Part shown: in pieces, positions 1 through 6,336 of the stretch
Layout: each line of letters begins with the position of its first letter
Position numbering within the stretch: position 1 is the first letter of the stretch
Assembly: GCA_964547985.1 (NCBI GenBank)
Contig: CAZJPV010000074.1
Location: forward strand, 1-8,017
Length of the DNA: 8,017 nt
Origin: JAPLJU01 sp964547985
Lineage (GTDB): Bacteria; Desulfobacterota; Syntrophia; Syntrophales; UBA2192
Reading direction: 5' to 3'
Notes under the pieces: generated by a model
What the model was told of the DNA's origin: nothing
What the model saw: only the letters and a program-made list of their open reading frames with translations
Databases searched by the model: none
Program-made: the position numbers and the translations under genes

Positions 1-10
1 AACTTAGGGG

Positions 11-38
11 TTGTGAAGTGAAGTTAAATTTGTTAAAT
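11..38 (+). promoter_or_regulatory. Weak candidate sigma70 promoter before the amidase gene
   Basis: A TTGTGA (11-16) and a TTAAAT (33-38) are separated by 16 bases; each matches 4 of 6 consensus positions. The surrounding 67 bases are clearly more AT-rich than the coding DNA and contain GTTAAAT twice (23-29 and 32-38). The Shine-Dalgarno before the ATG at 68 is poor: only GGGAA at 52-56, or AAAGA touching the start codon. The upstream gene is outside the window, so read-through from it cannot be excluded. Confidence 0.25.
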
Positions 39-67
39 ATGCCGAAGTAATGGGAATTTTTTAAAGA

Positions 68-2038
68 ATGAAGAAACGCCTGAACATATCGTTCCTGGTT
101 TTTCTGGTTTTCGCGGTTCTACCCCTGCCGCCAGCCTTCGGCGTGACCCACATCCTGAACGTCAGGCATTGGGCGGCGCCTGACTATTCCCGTGTTGTCT
201 TCGACACGAGCGAGGAGGCGAAGTACGCCGTCTCCAAAGAGGGGAAAAAGATCACCATCGACTTCGAGAGCGCGATCGTCGATGAGGAAGTCCCCCTCCA
301 ATCCTTCTTGAATAAACCCGGCATTGAAAAAATTGTCGTCATGGCCCTCCCCGGGGACACCGCACGGGTCGAGGTCTACCTGCTGGACAATGTGGAGACA
401 AAGATCTTCAAGCTCAAAAAGTTTCTCGACAAGCCCGACCGCATTGTCGTGGATATCGAGCTCCCCGAAGTGGAAAAGAAGGAGACCGAGGATCGCCTTC
501 AGTACGGGGCTGCGAAGAGAGAAAAGATCATCGTCATTGATCCCGGTCATGGCGGTGAGGATCCCGGCGCTATTGGAAAGAAAGGTACGAGGGAGAAGGA
601 CATCGTTCTGAAAATTTCAAAGAGGCTGAAAGACACCGTGAACCAGCGAACCGGTTACAAGGCCTTCCTGACGAGGAACGGGGACTACTATGTCCCCTTT
701 AAAAAGAGGCTGAAGATCGCCAGGGAATACGGGGCGGACCTCTTCATCAGCGTTCACGCCGACGCCGTAAGGGACCGACGGGTCAGGGGCGGTTCTGTCT
801 ACGCCCTTTCCACGCGTGGGGCGAGCAGCGAGGCGGCACGGCTACTGGCCAGTCGGGAGAACCTCGCGGACATCATCGGCGGGTCGGAGAACGACAACAC
901 GACCGATACGGCCGATCACATCACGTTGGACATGGTTCAAACCAACACGTTTAACCTGTCCAGAAGCTTTGGCAGTGTCGTGCTCACCAACATCAGTGAT
1001 GTCAATACCCTGAAGTTCAAAACCGTCCAGGCAGCCCCCTTCAGGGTGCTGAAGCTCCCAGAAGTCCCATCGGTCCTGGTTGAAACGGCCTACATATCCC
1101 ACCCTGTGGAAGAGCAGCTCCTGCGGACGCCTGCTTTTCAGCAGGAAGTTGCCGACGCGATCGCCGCTTCCGTGTATGCATTTGTTCCCTCGACATATAA
1201 ACCGTCTTCCCCTGCTCCCGTCCTTCTGACCAGGAAAGAAGAGCCGGCCAGGGCGATGAGGACATCAGAGACAACAGCGGCCTCCTCGCCGGTTTACGGG
1301 ACATACGTCGTCAAAAAAGGCGACACACTGGAGAAAATAGCCATTCGCCATCGAACGACGGTTGGTGAGTTGACGAAATTAAATAAGATCAAGCGAAACG
1401 ATCATATCTACATCGGACGAAAATTAAAGATCCCGCTCGAATCCCCGGAGGATGAAGAGATCTCCTCCCCCGTCCTCGCGTCCTACGTGGTCAAAAAGGG
1501 AGACACGCTCGACAAGATCGCCAAGAAACATCACATGAGCGTGGCAGCTATTTTAATTCTGAACGACATGAAACCACAGGATCCGCTGTATCTGAACCGC
1601 AAGTTGAAGGTTTACGCCGTCGGGCGTGATAATGGAAAGACCGAAGCCTCTGTGTCTACAAAACGCGGTCTCACGGTGTATACGGTGAGGACAGGTGACA
1701 GCGTAGAGAAGGTTGCGGCAAAGCATCACATGACTGTTTCCGAACTTCGAAAGGTCAATGGCATGCAGCAGCGGGAATTTCTCACGGTGAATCAGAAGCT
1801 CAAGGTGTACTCGGAAGAAAACAACCCGGACAAAAAGAAACGTCAAGTCGCTCGATCCAAGACCCAGACAAAACAGCAGCCGGTAACCTACGTGGTCAAA
1901 AAGGGAGACACGCTCGACAAGATTGCCCGTAAGCACAACACCACCGTTGCCACTCTCGTGAAACTCAACAAGCTGAAAGCAAATGACCCTCTTTACATCA
2001 ATCGAAAGCTGAAACTGCCTGCCGAAGAAGATATTTAA
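68..2038 (+). CDS. N-acetylmuramoyl-L-alanine amidase, AMIN + Amidase_3 + four LysM
   Basis: This exported peptidoglycan hydrolase should cleave the amide bond between N-acetylmuramic acid and L-alanine, typically at septa during daughter-cell separation. Residues 1-25 form a signal peptide (MKKR, hydrophobic core, likely cleavage after AFG). Residues about 28-132 resemble an AMIN targeting domain. The amidase domain spans about 153-372: the DPGHGGEDPGA motif supplies His161, REKD supplies Glu176 and SVHAD supplies His230 as zinc ligands, and VETAYISHP supplies the catalytic Glu339. All are present, so the enzyme should be active. Four LysM repeats follow at about 412-456, 472-516, 536-580 and 607-651, each opening with Y-V-V-K-K-G-D-T or a variant and joined by Ser/Thr/Lys-rich linkers. 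LysM normally binds glycan N-acetylglucosamine. At 656 residues it is longer than E. coli AmiC because of the C-terminal LysM array. The start at 68 is the only one that preserves the signal peptide. It is AmiC-like, but I leave the symbol blank. Confidence 0.95.
   Translation: MKKRLNISFLVFLVFAVLPLPPAFGVTHILNVRHWAAPDYSRVVFDTSEEAKYAVSKEGKKITIDFESAIVDEEVPLQSFLNKPGIEKIVVMALPGDTARVEVYLLDNVETKIFKLKKFLDKPDRIVVDIELPEVEKKETEDRLQYGAAKREKIIVIDPGHGGEDPGAIGKKGTREKDIVLKISKRLKDTVNQRTGYKAFLTRNGDYYVPFKKRLKIAREYGADLFISVHADAVRDRRVRGGSVYALSTRGASSEAARLLASRENLADIIGGSENDNTTDTADHITLDMVQTNTFNLSRSFGSVVLTNISDVNTLKFKTVQAAPFRVLKLPEVPSVLVETAYISHPVEEQLLRTPAFQQEVADAIAASVYAFVPSTYKPSSPAPVLLTRKEEPARAMRTSETTAASSPVYGTYVVKKGDTLEKIAIRHRTTVGELTKLNKIKRNDHIYIGRKLKIPLESPEDEEISSPVLASYVVKKGDTLDKIAKKHHMSVAAILILNDMKPQDPLYLNRKLKVYAVGRDNGKTEASVSTKRGLTVYTVRTGDSVEKVAAKHHMTVSELRKVNGMQQREFLTVNQKLKVYSEENNPDKKKRQVARSKTQTKQQPVTYVVKKGDTLDKIARKHNTTVATLVKLNKLKANDPLYINRKLKLPAEEDI
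1482..1518 (+). repeat. 37-base exact direct repeat, copy 1 (start of LysM 2)
   Basis: These 37 bases are identical to 1887-1923, 405 bases downstream and in the same reading frame. They encode the opening of LysM 2 (Y-V-V-K-K-G-D-T-L-D-K-I). The corresponding starts of LysM 1 (around 1306) and LysM 3 (around 1679) differ at many positions. Identity down to the synonymous sites suggests recent duplication or gene conversion between repeats 2 and 4. Confidence 0.9.
1887..1923 (+). repeat. 37-base exact direct repeat, copy 2 (start of LysM 4)
   Basis: This is the second copy of the 37-base sequence at 1482-1518, encoding the start of LysM 4. The two copies diverge immediately afterwards (next base C in copy 1, T in copy 2). 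The pair is a potential site for slippage or recombination that would delete exactly 135 codons in frame, covering repeats 2-3. Confidence 0.9.
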
Positions 2039-2046
2039 GGAAATAC

Positions 2047-2094
2047 CGGTTCCTCCCCACCACGCACTGGTCGTTGACAGCGACGACGGAACCG
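2047..2094 (+). other. Imperfect nested hairpin in the amidase-WD40 spacer
   Basis: CGGTTCC (2047-2053) can pair with GGAACCG (2088-2094). Inside it, TCGTTG (2071-2076) pairs with CGACGA (2081-2086), including one G-U, around an ACAG loop. There is a 17-base unpaired bulge and no T-tract, so it is not a convincing terminator. A second small hairpin, ACAAAAT/ATTTTGT (2120-2126 with 2136-2142), follows before the WD40 gene. Nothing else is evident in this 124-base spacer. Confidence 0.25.
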
Positions 2095-2162
2095 ATAGGT
2101 GAAGCCCCGGGGTCAAAGGACAAAATATTCAACCCATTTTGTAAAGCCGGGCGGACTGTCCA

Positions 2163-3236
2163 ATGCAAAAGAAATTCTGTAAAGGCCCGTTCATCCCCAG
2201 TGCGGTGATCGGTGCGGTGGTGGCTGTTTTACTCTGCATGCCGTCACCCAGTCTGGCACAGGCGGGGGAAAAGGGAGTGGTGGATGCCATTGCCGATTTC
2301 CTGCGATCCCTGATGCCGCGGCCTCTTTTTTTTGTCGAGGATGAAAAGGGAGATTTCAAAGTGTTGAGAGGACACACCGACCGGGTATGGACGGTGGCGT
2401 TCAACCCAGACGGAAGGACTCTGGCATCGGGGGCCATGGATGACAACATCATCATCTGGGATGCCGCGACAGGTAATGTTCTCCACACGCTGAGGGGGCA
2501 CACGAAGCCTATCTTCTCACTTATCTACAGCCGTGACGGTAAAAGGATCGCTTCGGCAAGTCGTGATCAGAGCATCATCCTGTGGGATGTGGCTTCACGT
2601 AAACCGATCAAGACCCTGAGCGCCCACAGCGCCTCTGTTGTCTCTCTCTCCTTCAGCGCCGATGGCAAGCGGTTGCTGTCGGGAAGTGAAGATCGAACGG
2701 CGATTATCTGGGATGTGGAGAAGGGGCAACTCATGCACGTCCTGCGCGGCCATCGGTACGCGGTCAACGCTGTCTCCTTCAGTCCTGACGGGACCCGGGT
2801 GGCCACAGGAAGTGATGATTTCACAATCATCCTCTGGGACGCGCTGAAAGGAAAGCTGATCCAGAAACTCACGGAGCATAAGAGCCTGGTCAAATGCCTG
2901 TCCTTTTCTTCCGACGGGAAGACCCTGGCTTCAGGAGGTGCCGATCAAGCGATTATCCTCTGGGACGCACGGACAGGGCAAAAAATCCGGACACTCATCG
3001 GCAGCGGGAGTCTCGTGTTCTGCCTTACCTTCAGCCCTGACGGCAGGCGGCTGGCAGCGGGGGCTGATCAAAACGTCATGATCTGGGACGTCTCAGCGGG
3101 GACGCTCCTGAAAACGCTCAAGACGCCTTATGGGTATGTGCTCTCCCTGTCCTTCAGTCCCGACGGCAAGCGGCTGGCCGCGGCAAGGGAGGATCTGGTC
3201 GTAGTGCTTTTTGAAAGCATAGATCTCTCGTCATAG
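2163..3236 (+). CDS. Exported WD40 repeat protein, single seven-bladed beta-propeller
   Basis: The 357-residue protein has an N-terminal signal (MQKK, hydrophobic residues about 11-25, likely cleavage near SLAQA at 30-34), so it is probably periplasmic or otherwise exported. A short linker (35-63) precedes seven WD40 repeats. Trp-Asp pairs ending blades lie at 99, 141, 183, 225, 267 and 308, a near-perfect 42-residue period; the seventh blade ends in DLVVVLF without the WD. GH dipeptides (70-71, 112-113, 196-197) and F-S-P-D-G-like turns recur. Seven repeats make one closed propeller, with the strand before blade 1 probably closing the ring. No catalytic domain is fused, so the role is most likely a binding scaffold; the partner is unknown. 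A possible lipoprotein Cys at 25 sits in a poor lipobox (VLLC). The Shine-Dalgarno before ATG 2163 is weak. The cytidylyltransferase-like gene follows 58 bases downstream and may be co-transcribed. Confidence 0.85.
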   Translation: MQKKFCKGPFIPSAVIGAVVAVLLCMPSPSLAQAGEKGVVDAIADFLRSLMPRPLFFVEDEKGDFKVLRGHTDRVWTVAFNPDGRTLASGAMDDNIIIWDAATGNVLHTLRGHTKPIFSLIYSRDGKRIASASRDQSIILWDVASRKPIKTLSAHSASVVSLSFSADGKRLLSGSEDRTAIIWDVEKGQLMHVLRGHRYAVNAVSFSPDGTRVATGSDDFTIILWDALKGKLIQKLTEHKSLVKCLSFSSDGKTLASGGADQAIILWDARTGQKIRTLIGSGSLVFCLTFSPDGRRLAAGADQNVMIWDVSAGTLLKTLKTPYGYVLSLSFSPDGKRLAAAREDLVVVLFESIDLSS

Positions 3237-3259
3237 GGGACCCCGGCTTGATGGGCGGG

Positions 3260-3280
3260 TTCCGGATTCCATCCGCGGAA
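3260..3280 (+). other. Small hairpin abutting the ribosome binding site of the nucleotidyltransferase gene
   Basis: TTCCGGAT (3260-3267) can pair with ATCC (3271-3274) and GGAA (3277-3280) around a 3-base TCC loop, leaving a 2-base GC bulge. The right arm ends one base before the AGGAGG Shine-Dalgarno. It could modulate translation, but the structure is small and may be coincidental. Confidence 0.25.
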
Positions 3281-3286
3281 AGGAGG
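3281..3286 (+). promoter_or_regulatory. Strong Shine-Dalgarno, AGGAGG
   Basis: A perfect AGGAGG lies 8 bases before the ATG at 3295 and fixes that start. It is the best ribosome binding site in the window and suggests efficient translation of the short gene that follows. Confidence 0.85.
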
Positions 3287-3294
3287 GGAAATCC

Positions 3295-3696
3295 ATGATC
3301 ACGGTCTGCACGAGCGGCTGGTTTGATCCGATTCACGTGGGGCACATTCGACTTTTTCGGGAGGCCAGAGGCCTGGGTGATCGGTTGGTCGTCATCCTCA
3401 ACTCGGACGAAACGCTTCTGAAAAAAAAGCATTACTTCTTCCTGCCTTTCAATGAGAGAAAAGAGATCCTGCAGGGCATCCGGTACGTTGATGAGGTCAT
3501 TGACTGCGTGGATACGGATTTCACGGTCTGCAAGACGCTGGAGATGCTGAAACCCGCTATCTTCGCCAAGGGCGGCGATTACAAACCGGATAACCTCCCC
3601 GAACTCCTCCTCTGCAATAAACTCGGCATCAAGGTGGTTTTCAATGTCGGTGGCGAGAAGGTTAAATTGACGGGGAGGCTGGCTGCCTATGAGTGA
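3295..3696 (+). CDS. Cytidylyltransferase-like nucleotidyltransferase (RfaE domain II / TagD type)
   Basis: This 133-residue protein belongs to the HxGH nucleotidyltransferase superfamily, which transfers CMP or AMP from the NTP to a phosphorylated sugar or polyol. The signature F-D-P-I-H-V-G-H (residues 10-17) contains the HVGH motif that binds the nucleotide triphosphate. An N-S-D at 36-38, a mid-protein E-R-K-E-I-L (54-59) and A-K-G-G-D-Y (91-96) strongly resemble the adenylyltransferase half of RfaE/HldE and glycerol-3-phosphate cytidylyltransferase. Length fits a stand-alone domain without a kinase. The family's usual C-terminal S-T/S-T-R segment is represented only by K-L-T-G-R-L (124-129), so substrate details may differ. 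A role in heptose, glycerol-phosphate or other envelope precursor synthesis is inference from the family. No sugar-pathway partner is next to it; the WD40 gene is 58 bases upstream. No clear terminator follows. Confidence 0.85.
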   Translation: MITVCTSGWFDPIHVGHIRLFREARGLGDRLVVILNSDETLLKKKHYFFLPFNERKEILQGIRYVDEVIDCVDTDFTVCKTLEMLKPAIFAKGGDYKPDNLPELLLCNKLGIKVVFNVGGEKVKLTGRLAAYE

Positions 3697-3731
3697 TTAA
3701 ACATCCAGCCATCGGGTCATCAACATTCGAT

Positions 3732-3760
3732 TTGCTTTTACTTCGACCCTCTGCTATATT
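3732..3760 (+). promoter_or_regulatory. Likely sigma70 promoter for the Rho-N/CBS gene pair
   Basis: TTGCTT (3732-3737) and TATATT (3755-3760) are separated by exactly 17 bases. The -10 matches 5 of 6 positions and the -35 matches 3 of 6, including the key TTG. Transcription would begin near 3767, giving a leader of about 85 bases before the ATG at 3852. The 155-base spacer is visibly AT-richer than the flanking genes. A second -10-like GATAAT at 3767-3772 lacks a good partner. Confidence 0.5.
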
Positions 3761-3851
3761 CCCCGCGATAATTTTCAGGGCAGGAAGATTTAAACCATAA
3801 GTGGTTGTATTTATTCATTTTTCTTAATTGTCCCCGGAAAGGAATAGGAAA

Positions 3852-4187
3852 ATGGAAGAAAAGAAACCCCTGGAAAAACATACGGTAAAGGAATTGAGAG
3901 AGATGGCCCTGGCTATGGGGGGAATATCCGGCGTCAGTGCCATGAAAAAGGAGGAGTTGATCAAGGCCATCAAGGAGGCCAAGGGTGTCCCTCTCAAGGC
4001 CGTGCGCGAAAAGCCCGTAGAGAGCGTCGTGACTCTGAAGAAGAAGTGCCGGGAACTCAGGGTAAAAAGGGATGAGTTGAAGGCAAAGGGAGATCGCCTA
4101 CAGGCACTGTATATCAAGAGAAAGATCAGCAAGCTCAAGAAGAAAACGAGAAGGCTGGCAAGGAAGGTCGCTCCCCCGGGGAAATAG
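3852..4187 (+). CDS. Small basic protein with Rho-N-like N-terminal motif
   Basis: The predicted protein has 111 residues. Residues about 8-43 (H-T-V-K-E-L-R-E-M-A, a Gly-rich turn, then M-K-K-E-E-L-I-K-A-I-K-E-A) match the helix-extended-helix pattern of Rho termination factor N-terminal or SAP-like domains, which bind nucleic acid. The last 50 residues contain 22 Lys/Arg against 4 Asp/Glu and look like a long basic helix or coiled coil. A nucleic-acid-associated role is inferred; no enzymatic motif is visible, and the rest of Rho (RNA-binding cold-shock fold, ATPase) is absent. I chose ATG 3852 because AAGGAA (3839-3844) lies 7 bases before it; an in-frame TTG at 3828 would add eight residues but lacks a suitable ribosome binding site. 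The CBS-ACT gene starts 19 bases after the stop, implying one transcript. Confidence 0.7.
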   Translation: MEEKKPLEKHTVKELREMALAMGGISGVSAMKKEELIKAIKEAKGVPLKAVREKPVESVVTLKKKCRELRVKRDELKAKGDRLQALYIKRKISKLKKKTRRLARKVAPPGK

Positions 4188-4206
4188 TTCAACCGGAGTA
4201 TCCATC

Positions 4207-4851
4207 ATGTTTGTCGGCAGGAGAATGACGAGAAACGTCGTGACCGTGACACGGGACACGAGTATTCTTGCCGTCAGAAACACTCTCCATGAACATCAGT
4301 TCAACCAGGTCCCGGTGGTGGATGGGAGGAAGGTCGTCGGCATCATCACGGACGGGGACATTCGTGAGAACTCCGCATCGCCTGCAAGCACACTCTCGGT
4401 TCATGAGCTCAACTATCTCCTTTCAGAGATGAAGGCCGGGGACATCATGACCAAAGACCCGATCACAGTGACGCCGGAGACGCCCATCGAGGAAGCAACC
4501 GAGATCATCAACCGCCGCAATATCGGCAGCCTTCCCGTGGTGTCAAAGGGGGAGCTGGTCGGGATCATTACAACTTCTGACCTGCTCAATGTACTCCTCG
4601 AAGTGATGGGAATGGGAACGCCCAGTTCGAGAATCGAGCTCGCGATCCCGAGCGACATGGGGGAACTGGAGAAGATAGCGGGTATTGTCAAAGCCAGGGG
4701 GCTCCAGATCATTTCCATGGTGTCGAGTGTCAGCAAAGATGATCCCGCAAACCGGCTGGCCGTTATCCGGGTCAACACGGAAGATGTAAGGGATCTCTGC
4801 AAGGCCCTGAGGGAGGCGGGATACAGGGTCACAACCCGCTACGAAGAGTAG
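4207..4851 (+). CDS. CBS-domain pair plus ACT domain protein, AcuB-like
   Basis: The 214-residue protein contains two CBS motifs (about residues 5-60 and 76-130), each with the typical M-T-(R/K)-(N/D)-(V/P)-(V/I)-T-V opening and a G-I-I-T-(D/T) end (VVGIITDGDI and LVGIITTSDLL). A tandem CBS pair usually binds adenine nucleotides such as AMP or ATP. Residues about 139-214 (opening S-S-R-I-E-L, ending E-A-G-Y) form an ACT-like small-molecule-binding domain. The same CBS-CBS-ACT order and length occur in AcuB, the acetoin-utilization accessory protein of Bacillus, but its biochemical role is not settled and no acetoin genes are visible here. It is most likely a cytosolic energy or ligand sensor. 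Ribosome binding site CGGAG (4194-4198) lies 8 bases before the ATG. It forms an operon with the preceding basic-protein gene, and a hairpin separates it from the transporter. Confidence 0.85.
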   Translation: MFVGRRMTRNVVTVTRDTSILAVRNTLHEHQFNQVPVVDGRKVVGIITDGDIRENSASPASTLSVHELNYLLSEMKAGDIMTKDPITVTPETPIEEATEIINRRNIGSLPVVSKGELVGIITTSDLLNVLLEVMGMGTPSSRIELAIPSDMGELEKIAGIVKARGLQIISMVSSVSKDDPANRLAVIRVNTEDVRDLCKALREAGYRVTTRYEE

Positions 4852-4879
4852 GGCTTCGATCGGAGAATGTCAAAACTGA

Positions 4880-4922
4880 AGAAAGGGGAAAAGGACTGAA
4901 ACCGCGTGTCTTTCCCCTTTTT
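4880..4922 (+). terminator. Terminator-like hairpin between the CBS-ACT gene and the MFS gene
   Basis: AAAGGGGAAA (4882-4891) pairs perfectly with TTTCCCCTTT (4911-4920). The stem extends outward by a G-U and an A-T pair, and inward by GAC/GTC with a small bulge. The five Ts (4918-4922) form the 3' side of the stem, as in A-tract/T-tract terminators, but no separate T-run follows. It lies 28 bases after the CBS-ACT stop and 33 bases before the MFS start, so it ends the upstream operon or attenuates read-through. Confidence 0.6.
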
Positions 4923-4937
4923 CGCTGAATTCTACAA

Positions 4938-4950
4938 GGGAGGAGAAGGG
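4938..4950 (+). promoter_or_regulatory. Purine-rich ribosome binding site deciding the MFS start
   Basis: GGGAGGAGAAGGG precedes two possible ATGs. ATG 4951 is followed at once by CTA and TGA, so it encodes only two residues. ATG 4956 opens the transporter. The two overlap in an ATGA, and AGGAG (4941-4945) lies 10 bases before 4956. Confidence 0.6.
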
Positions 4951-4955
4951 ATGCT

Positions 4956-6194
4956 ATGAGTAACGAGAATCTGGAAAGCAAACGATGGATCATTGCGATT
5001 GCGGCGATTGTCATGCAGCTCTGTCTGGGTACGGTCTATGCCTGGTCCGTTTTCAAAAAGCCATTGATGATGACCCATGGCTGGGCCGAAACGCCGACGC
5101 AGGCCACCATGATGATCAACATGGCCATGATCGGTCTGGCTGCAGCCTTCGGCGGCACCCTCGTCGACAAGAAGGGGCCCCGATTCGTTGCCACGATCGG
5201 CGGTATCCTCTTCGGCGTCGGCACGCTCCTGGCCGGCTTGGCCGACCAGTTGGGCAACATGTTCCTCCTCTGGCTGGGCTTCGGTCTCATCGGCGGCATC
5301 GGCAACGGCTTTGGCTATGTAACGCCCATCGCCACGCTGATTCGATGGTTCCCCGACAAACGCGGCCTCATCACGGGGCTTGCGGTCATGGGTTTCGGTG
5401 CCGGCGCCTTCTTCATGGGCCTGATCGCCCCCGGGATGGTCAATAGCATGGGCGTGGCCAAGACCTTCTACATCTGGGGCGTGATCTTTCTGATTCTCGT
5501 CACAGGCGCCGCCCAGTTTTACAAGAACCCGCCCAAGGGGTGGCTCCCGGCAGGATTCACTCCCTCGGCAGCGACCGTTTCCGCTGCCGACTCCTTCACC
5601 TTTGAGGAGGCCGTGAAGAGACCCCAGTGGTGGATGCTCTGGTCGATGCTGTTTCTGAATGTCTCCGCCGGCCTGGGGCTTATCTCGCAGCTCTCTCCTT
5701 TGGCCCAGGATGTTATTAAAAAGGCCAGTCCCGGTATCGGTGTTGCCGAGCTGGCCGTTGCGGGAGGGGCCATCCTTGCCATCGCTTCCATTTTCAACGG
5801 CCTGGGAAGGCTCTTCTGGGCCTCCGTATCCGACTTCATCGGCCGCCGCATGGTGTTCCTCACCATGTTCGCCAGCCAGGCGGCCCTGTACGTCCTACTG
5901 CCTCAGATCAGCAACCAGCTCATTTTCACGGTCATCGCCTGCTATCTCCTGGCCTGCTACGGCGGCGGGTTCGCCACGATGCCCCCCTTCGCGGCCGATT
6001 CCTTCGGCCCGGGTTACATCGGGAAGGTCTACGGCATCATGCTGACGGCCTGGGGTTGTGCCGGTGTGGTGGGGCCCCTGGTCTTCGCCCAGATCCCGAA
6101 ACAGGCGCTCTATGTGGCTGCGGGACTTCTCATGCTGGGATTTGTCGTCGCGCTGACCTTCAAGCGTCCGGCACCGAAAGGGGCGAAGGCGTGA
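4956..6194 (+). CDS. MFS transporter, oxalate/formate antiporter (OFA) family
   Basis: This is a 412-residue inner-membrane carrier with about twelve hydrophobic segments. The first runs over about 11-32 (with V-Y-A-W-S-V-F, common in OFA proteins); a hydrophilic central loop at about 190-222 divides the two halves. The MFS loop 2-3 motif appears as G-G-T-L-V-D-K-K-G-P-R (66-76), with a second-half counterpart S-V-S-D-F-I-G-R-R (290-298). Gly-rich helix 4 (about 106-130, with GGIGNGFGY) and R-W-F-P-D-K-R-G (130-137) are characteristic of OxlT-like carriers. Arg285 and Lys357 are charged residues near places where OxlT uses Arg272 and Lys355 to bind its dicarboxylate; I have not aligned them. 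The substrate is therefore likely a small carboxylate, possibly formate given the convergent formate dehydrogenase, but lactate, oxalate or another acid remains possible. ATG 4956 follows a purine-rich ribosome binding site. It is probably read from its own promoter or through the hairpin upstream. Confidence 0.88.
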   Translation: MSNENLESKRWIIAIAAIVMQLCLGTVYAWSVFKKPLMMTHGWAETPTQATMMINMAMIGLAAAFGGTLVDKKGPRFVATIGGILFGVGTLLAGLADQLGNMFLLWLGFGLIGGIGNGFGYVTPIATLIRWFPDKRGLITGLAVMGFGAGAFFMGLIAPGMVNSMGVAKTFYIWGVIFLILVTGAAQFYKNPPKGWLPAGFTPSAATVSAADSFTFEEAVKRPQWWMLWSMLFLNVSAGLGLISQLSPLAQDVIKKASPGIGVAELAVAGGAILAIASIFNGLGRLFWASVSDFIGRRMVFLTMFASQAALYVLLPQISNQLIFTVIACYLLACYGGGFATMPPFAADSFGPGYIGKVYGIMLTAWGCAGVVGPLVFAQIPKQALYVAAGLLMLGFVVALTFKRPAPKGAKA

Positions 6195-6199
6195 GGAAA

Positions 6200-6231
6200 G
6201 TTGTGAGTCGTGAGTTATGAGTGGTGAGTAA
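6200..6231 (+). repeat. Degenerate heptanucleotide array, TGAGTNN on the + strand
   Basis: Immediately after the MFS stop, four heptads follow with a strict 7-base period: TGAGTCG (6204-6210), TGAGTTA, TGAGTGG and TGAGTAA (to 6231). Read from 6200 they are GTTGTGA, GTCGTGA, GTTATGA, GTGGTGA. It is noncoding and resembles short heptanucleotide repeats seen in intergenic DNA of several bacterial groups. Confidence 0.7.
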
Positions 6232-6242
6232 ATCGAATAAAA

Positions 6243-6271
6243 AAAGAGGCGGGCATCAAGCCCGCCTCTTT
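6243..6271. terminator. Bidirectional rho-independent terminator between convergent genes
   Basis: AAAGAGGCGGGC (6243-6254) pairs with GCCCGCCTCTTT (6260-6271) in a perfect 12-bp GC-rich stem around a 5-base ATCAA loop. On the + strand it is followed by TCAGTTTTT. On the minus strand it is followed by the complement of the A-run 6239-6245, a 7-base U tract. It should terminate both the MFS transcript and the formate dehydrogenase transcript. Confidence 0.92.
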
Positions 6272-6301
6272 CAGTTTTTCCTGTCTTTATTCTCAGTCAA
6301 A

Positions 6302-6336
6302 TCATTCGTCATTCAAAATTCAAAACTCAAAATTGT
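6302..6336 (-). repeat. Degenerate heptanucleotide array on the minus strand
   Basis: On the + strand the units are TCATTCG (6302-6308), TCATTCA (6309-6315), AAATTCA (6316-6322), AAACTCA (6323-6329) and AAATTGT (6330-6336). In minus-strand sense they read TGAGTTT, TGAATTT, TGAATGA, CGAATGA: the same 7-base period and TGA(G/A)T core as 6200-6231, in opposite orientation across the terminator. Confidence 0.7.

Noticed and set aside
2074..2079. Perfect TTGACA as a -35 for the WD40 gene
   Set aside because: No acceptable -10 occurs 15-19 bases downstream (best is TAGGTG), and the TTGACA lies inside the imperfect hairpin, so it is probably chance.
2105..2112. CCCCGGGG palindrome as an operator
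   Set aside because: An 8-base GC palindrome is too short and common in this composition to support a binding site.
1553..2116. Long minus-strand open frame antisense to the LysM region (and similar antisense frames at 119-550, 2129-2503, 4413-4832 and 5519-5866)
   Set aside because: They mirror well-supported + strand genes, have no recognisable domains and no ribosome binding sites, and are expected from GC-rich codon use.
3677..3710. GGCTGG/CCAGCC pairing as a terminator after the nucleotidyltransferase gene
   Set aside because: Only 6 bp with a 22-base loop and no T-tract; the left arm is inside the coding sequence.
3828..3851. TTG start extending the Rho-N-like protein by eight residues
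   Set aside because: A purine-rich ribosome binding site (3839-3844) lies inside this extension at proper spacing to ATG 3852, and none precedes the TTG.
6200..6336. CRISPR-like array in the convergent spacer
   Set aside because: The units are 7 bases with no spacers and degenerate sequence; they form a simple heptad repeat, not a CRISPR array, and no cas gene is present.
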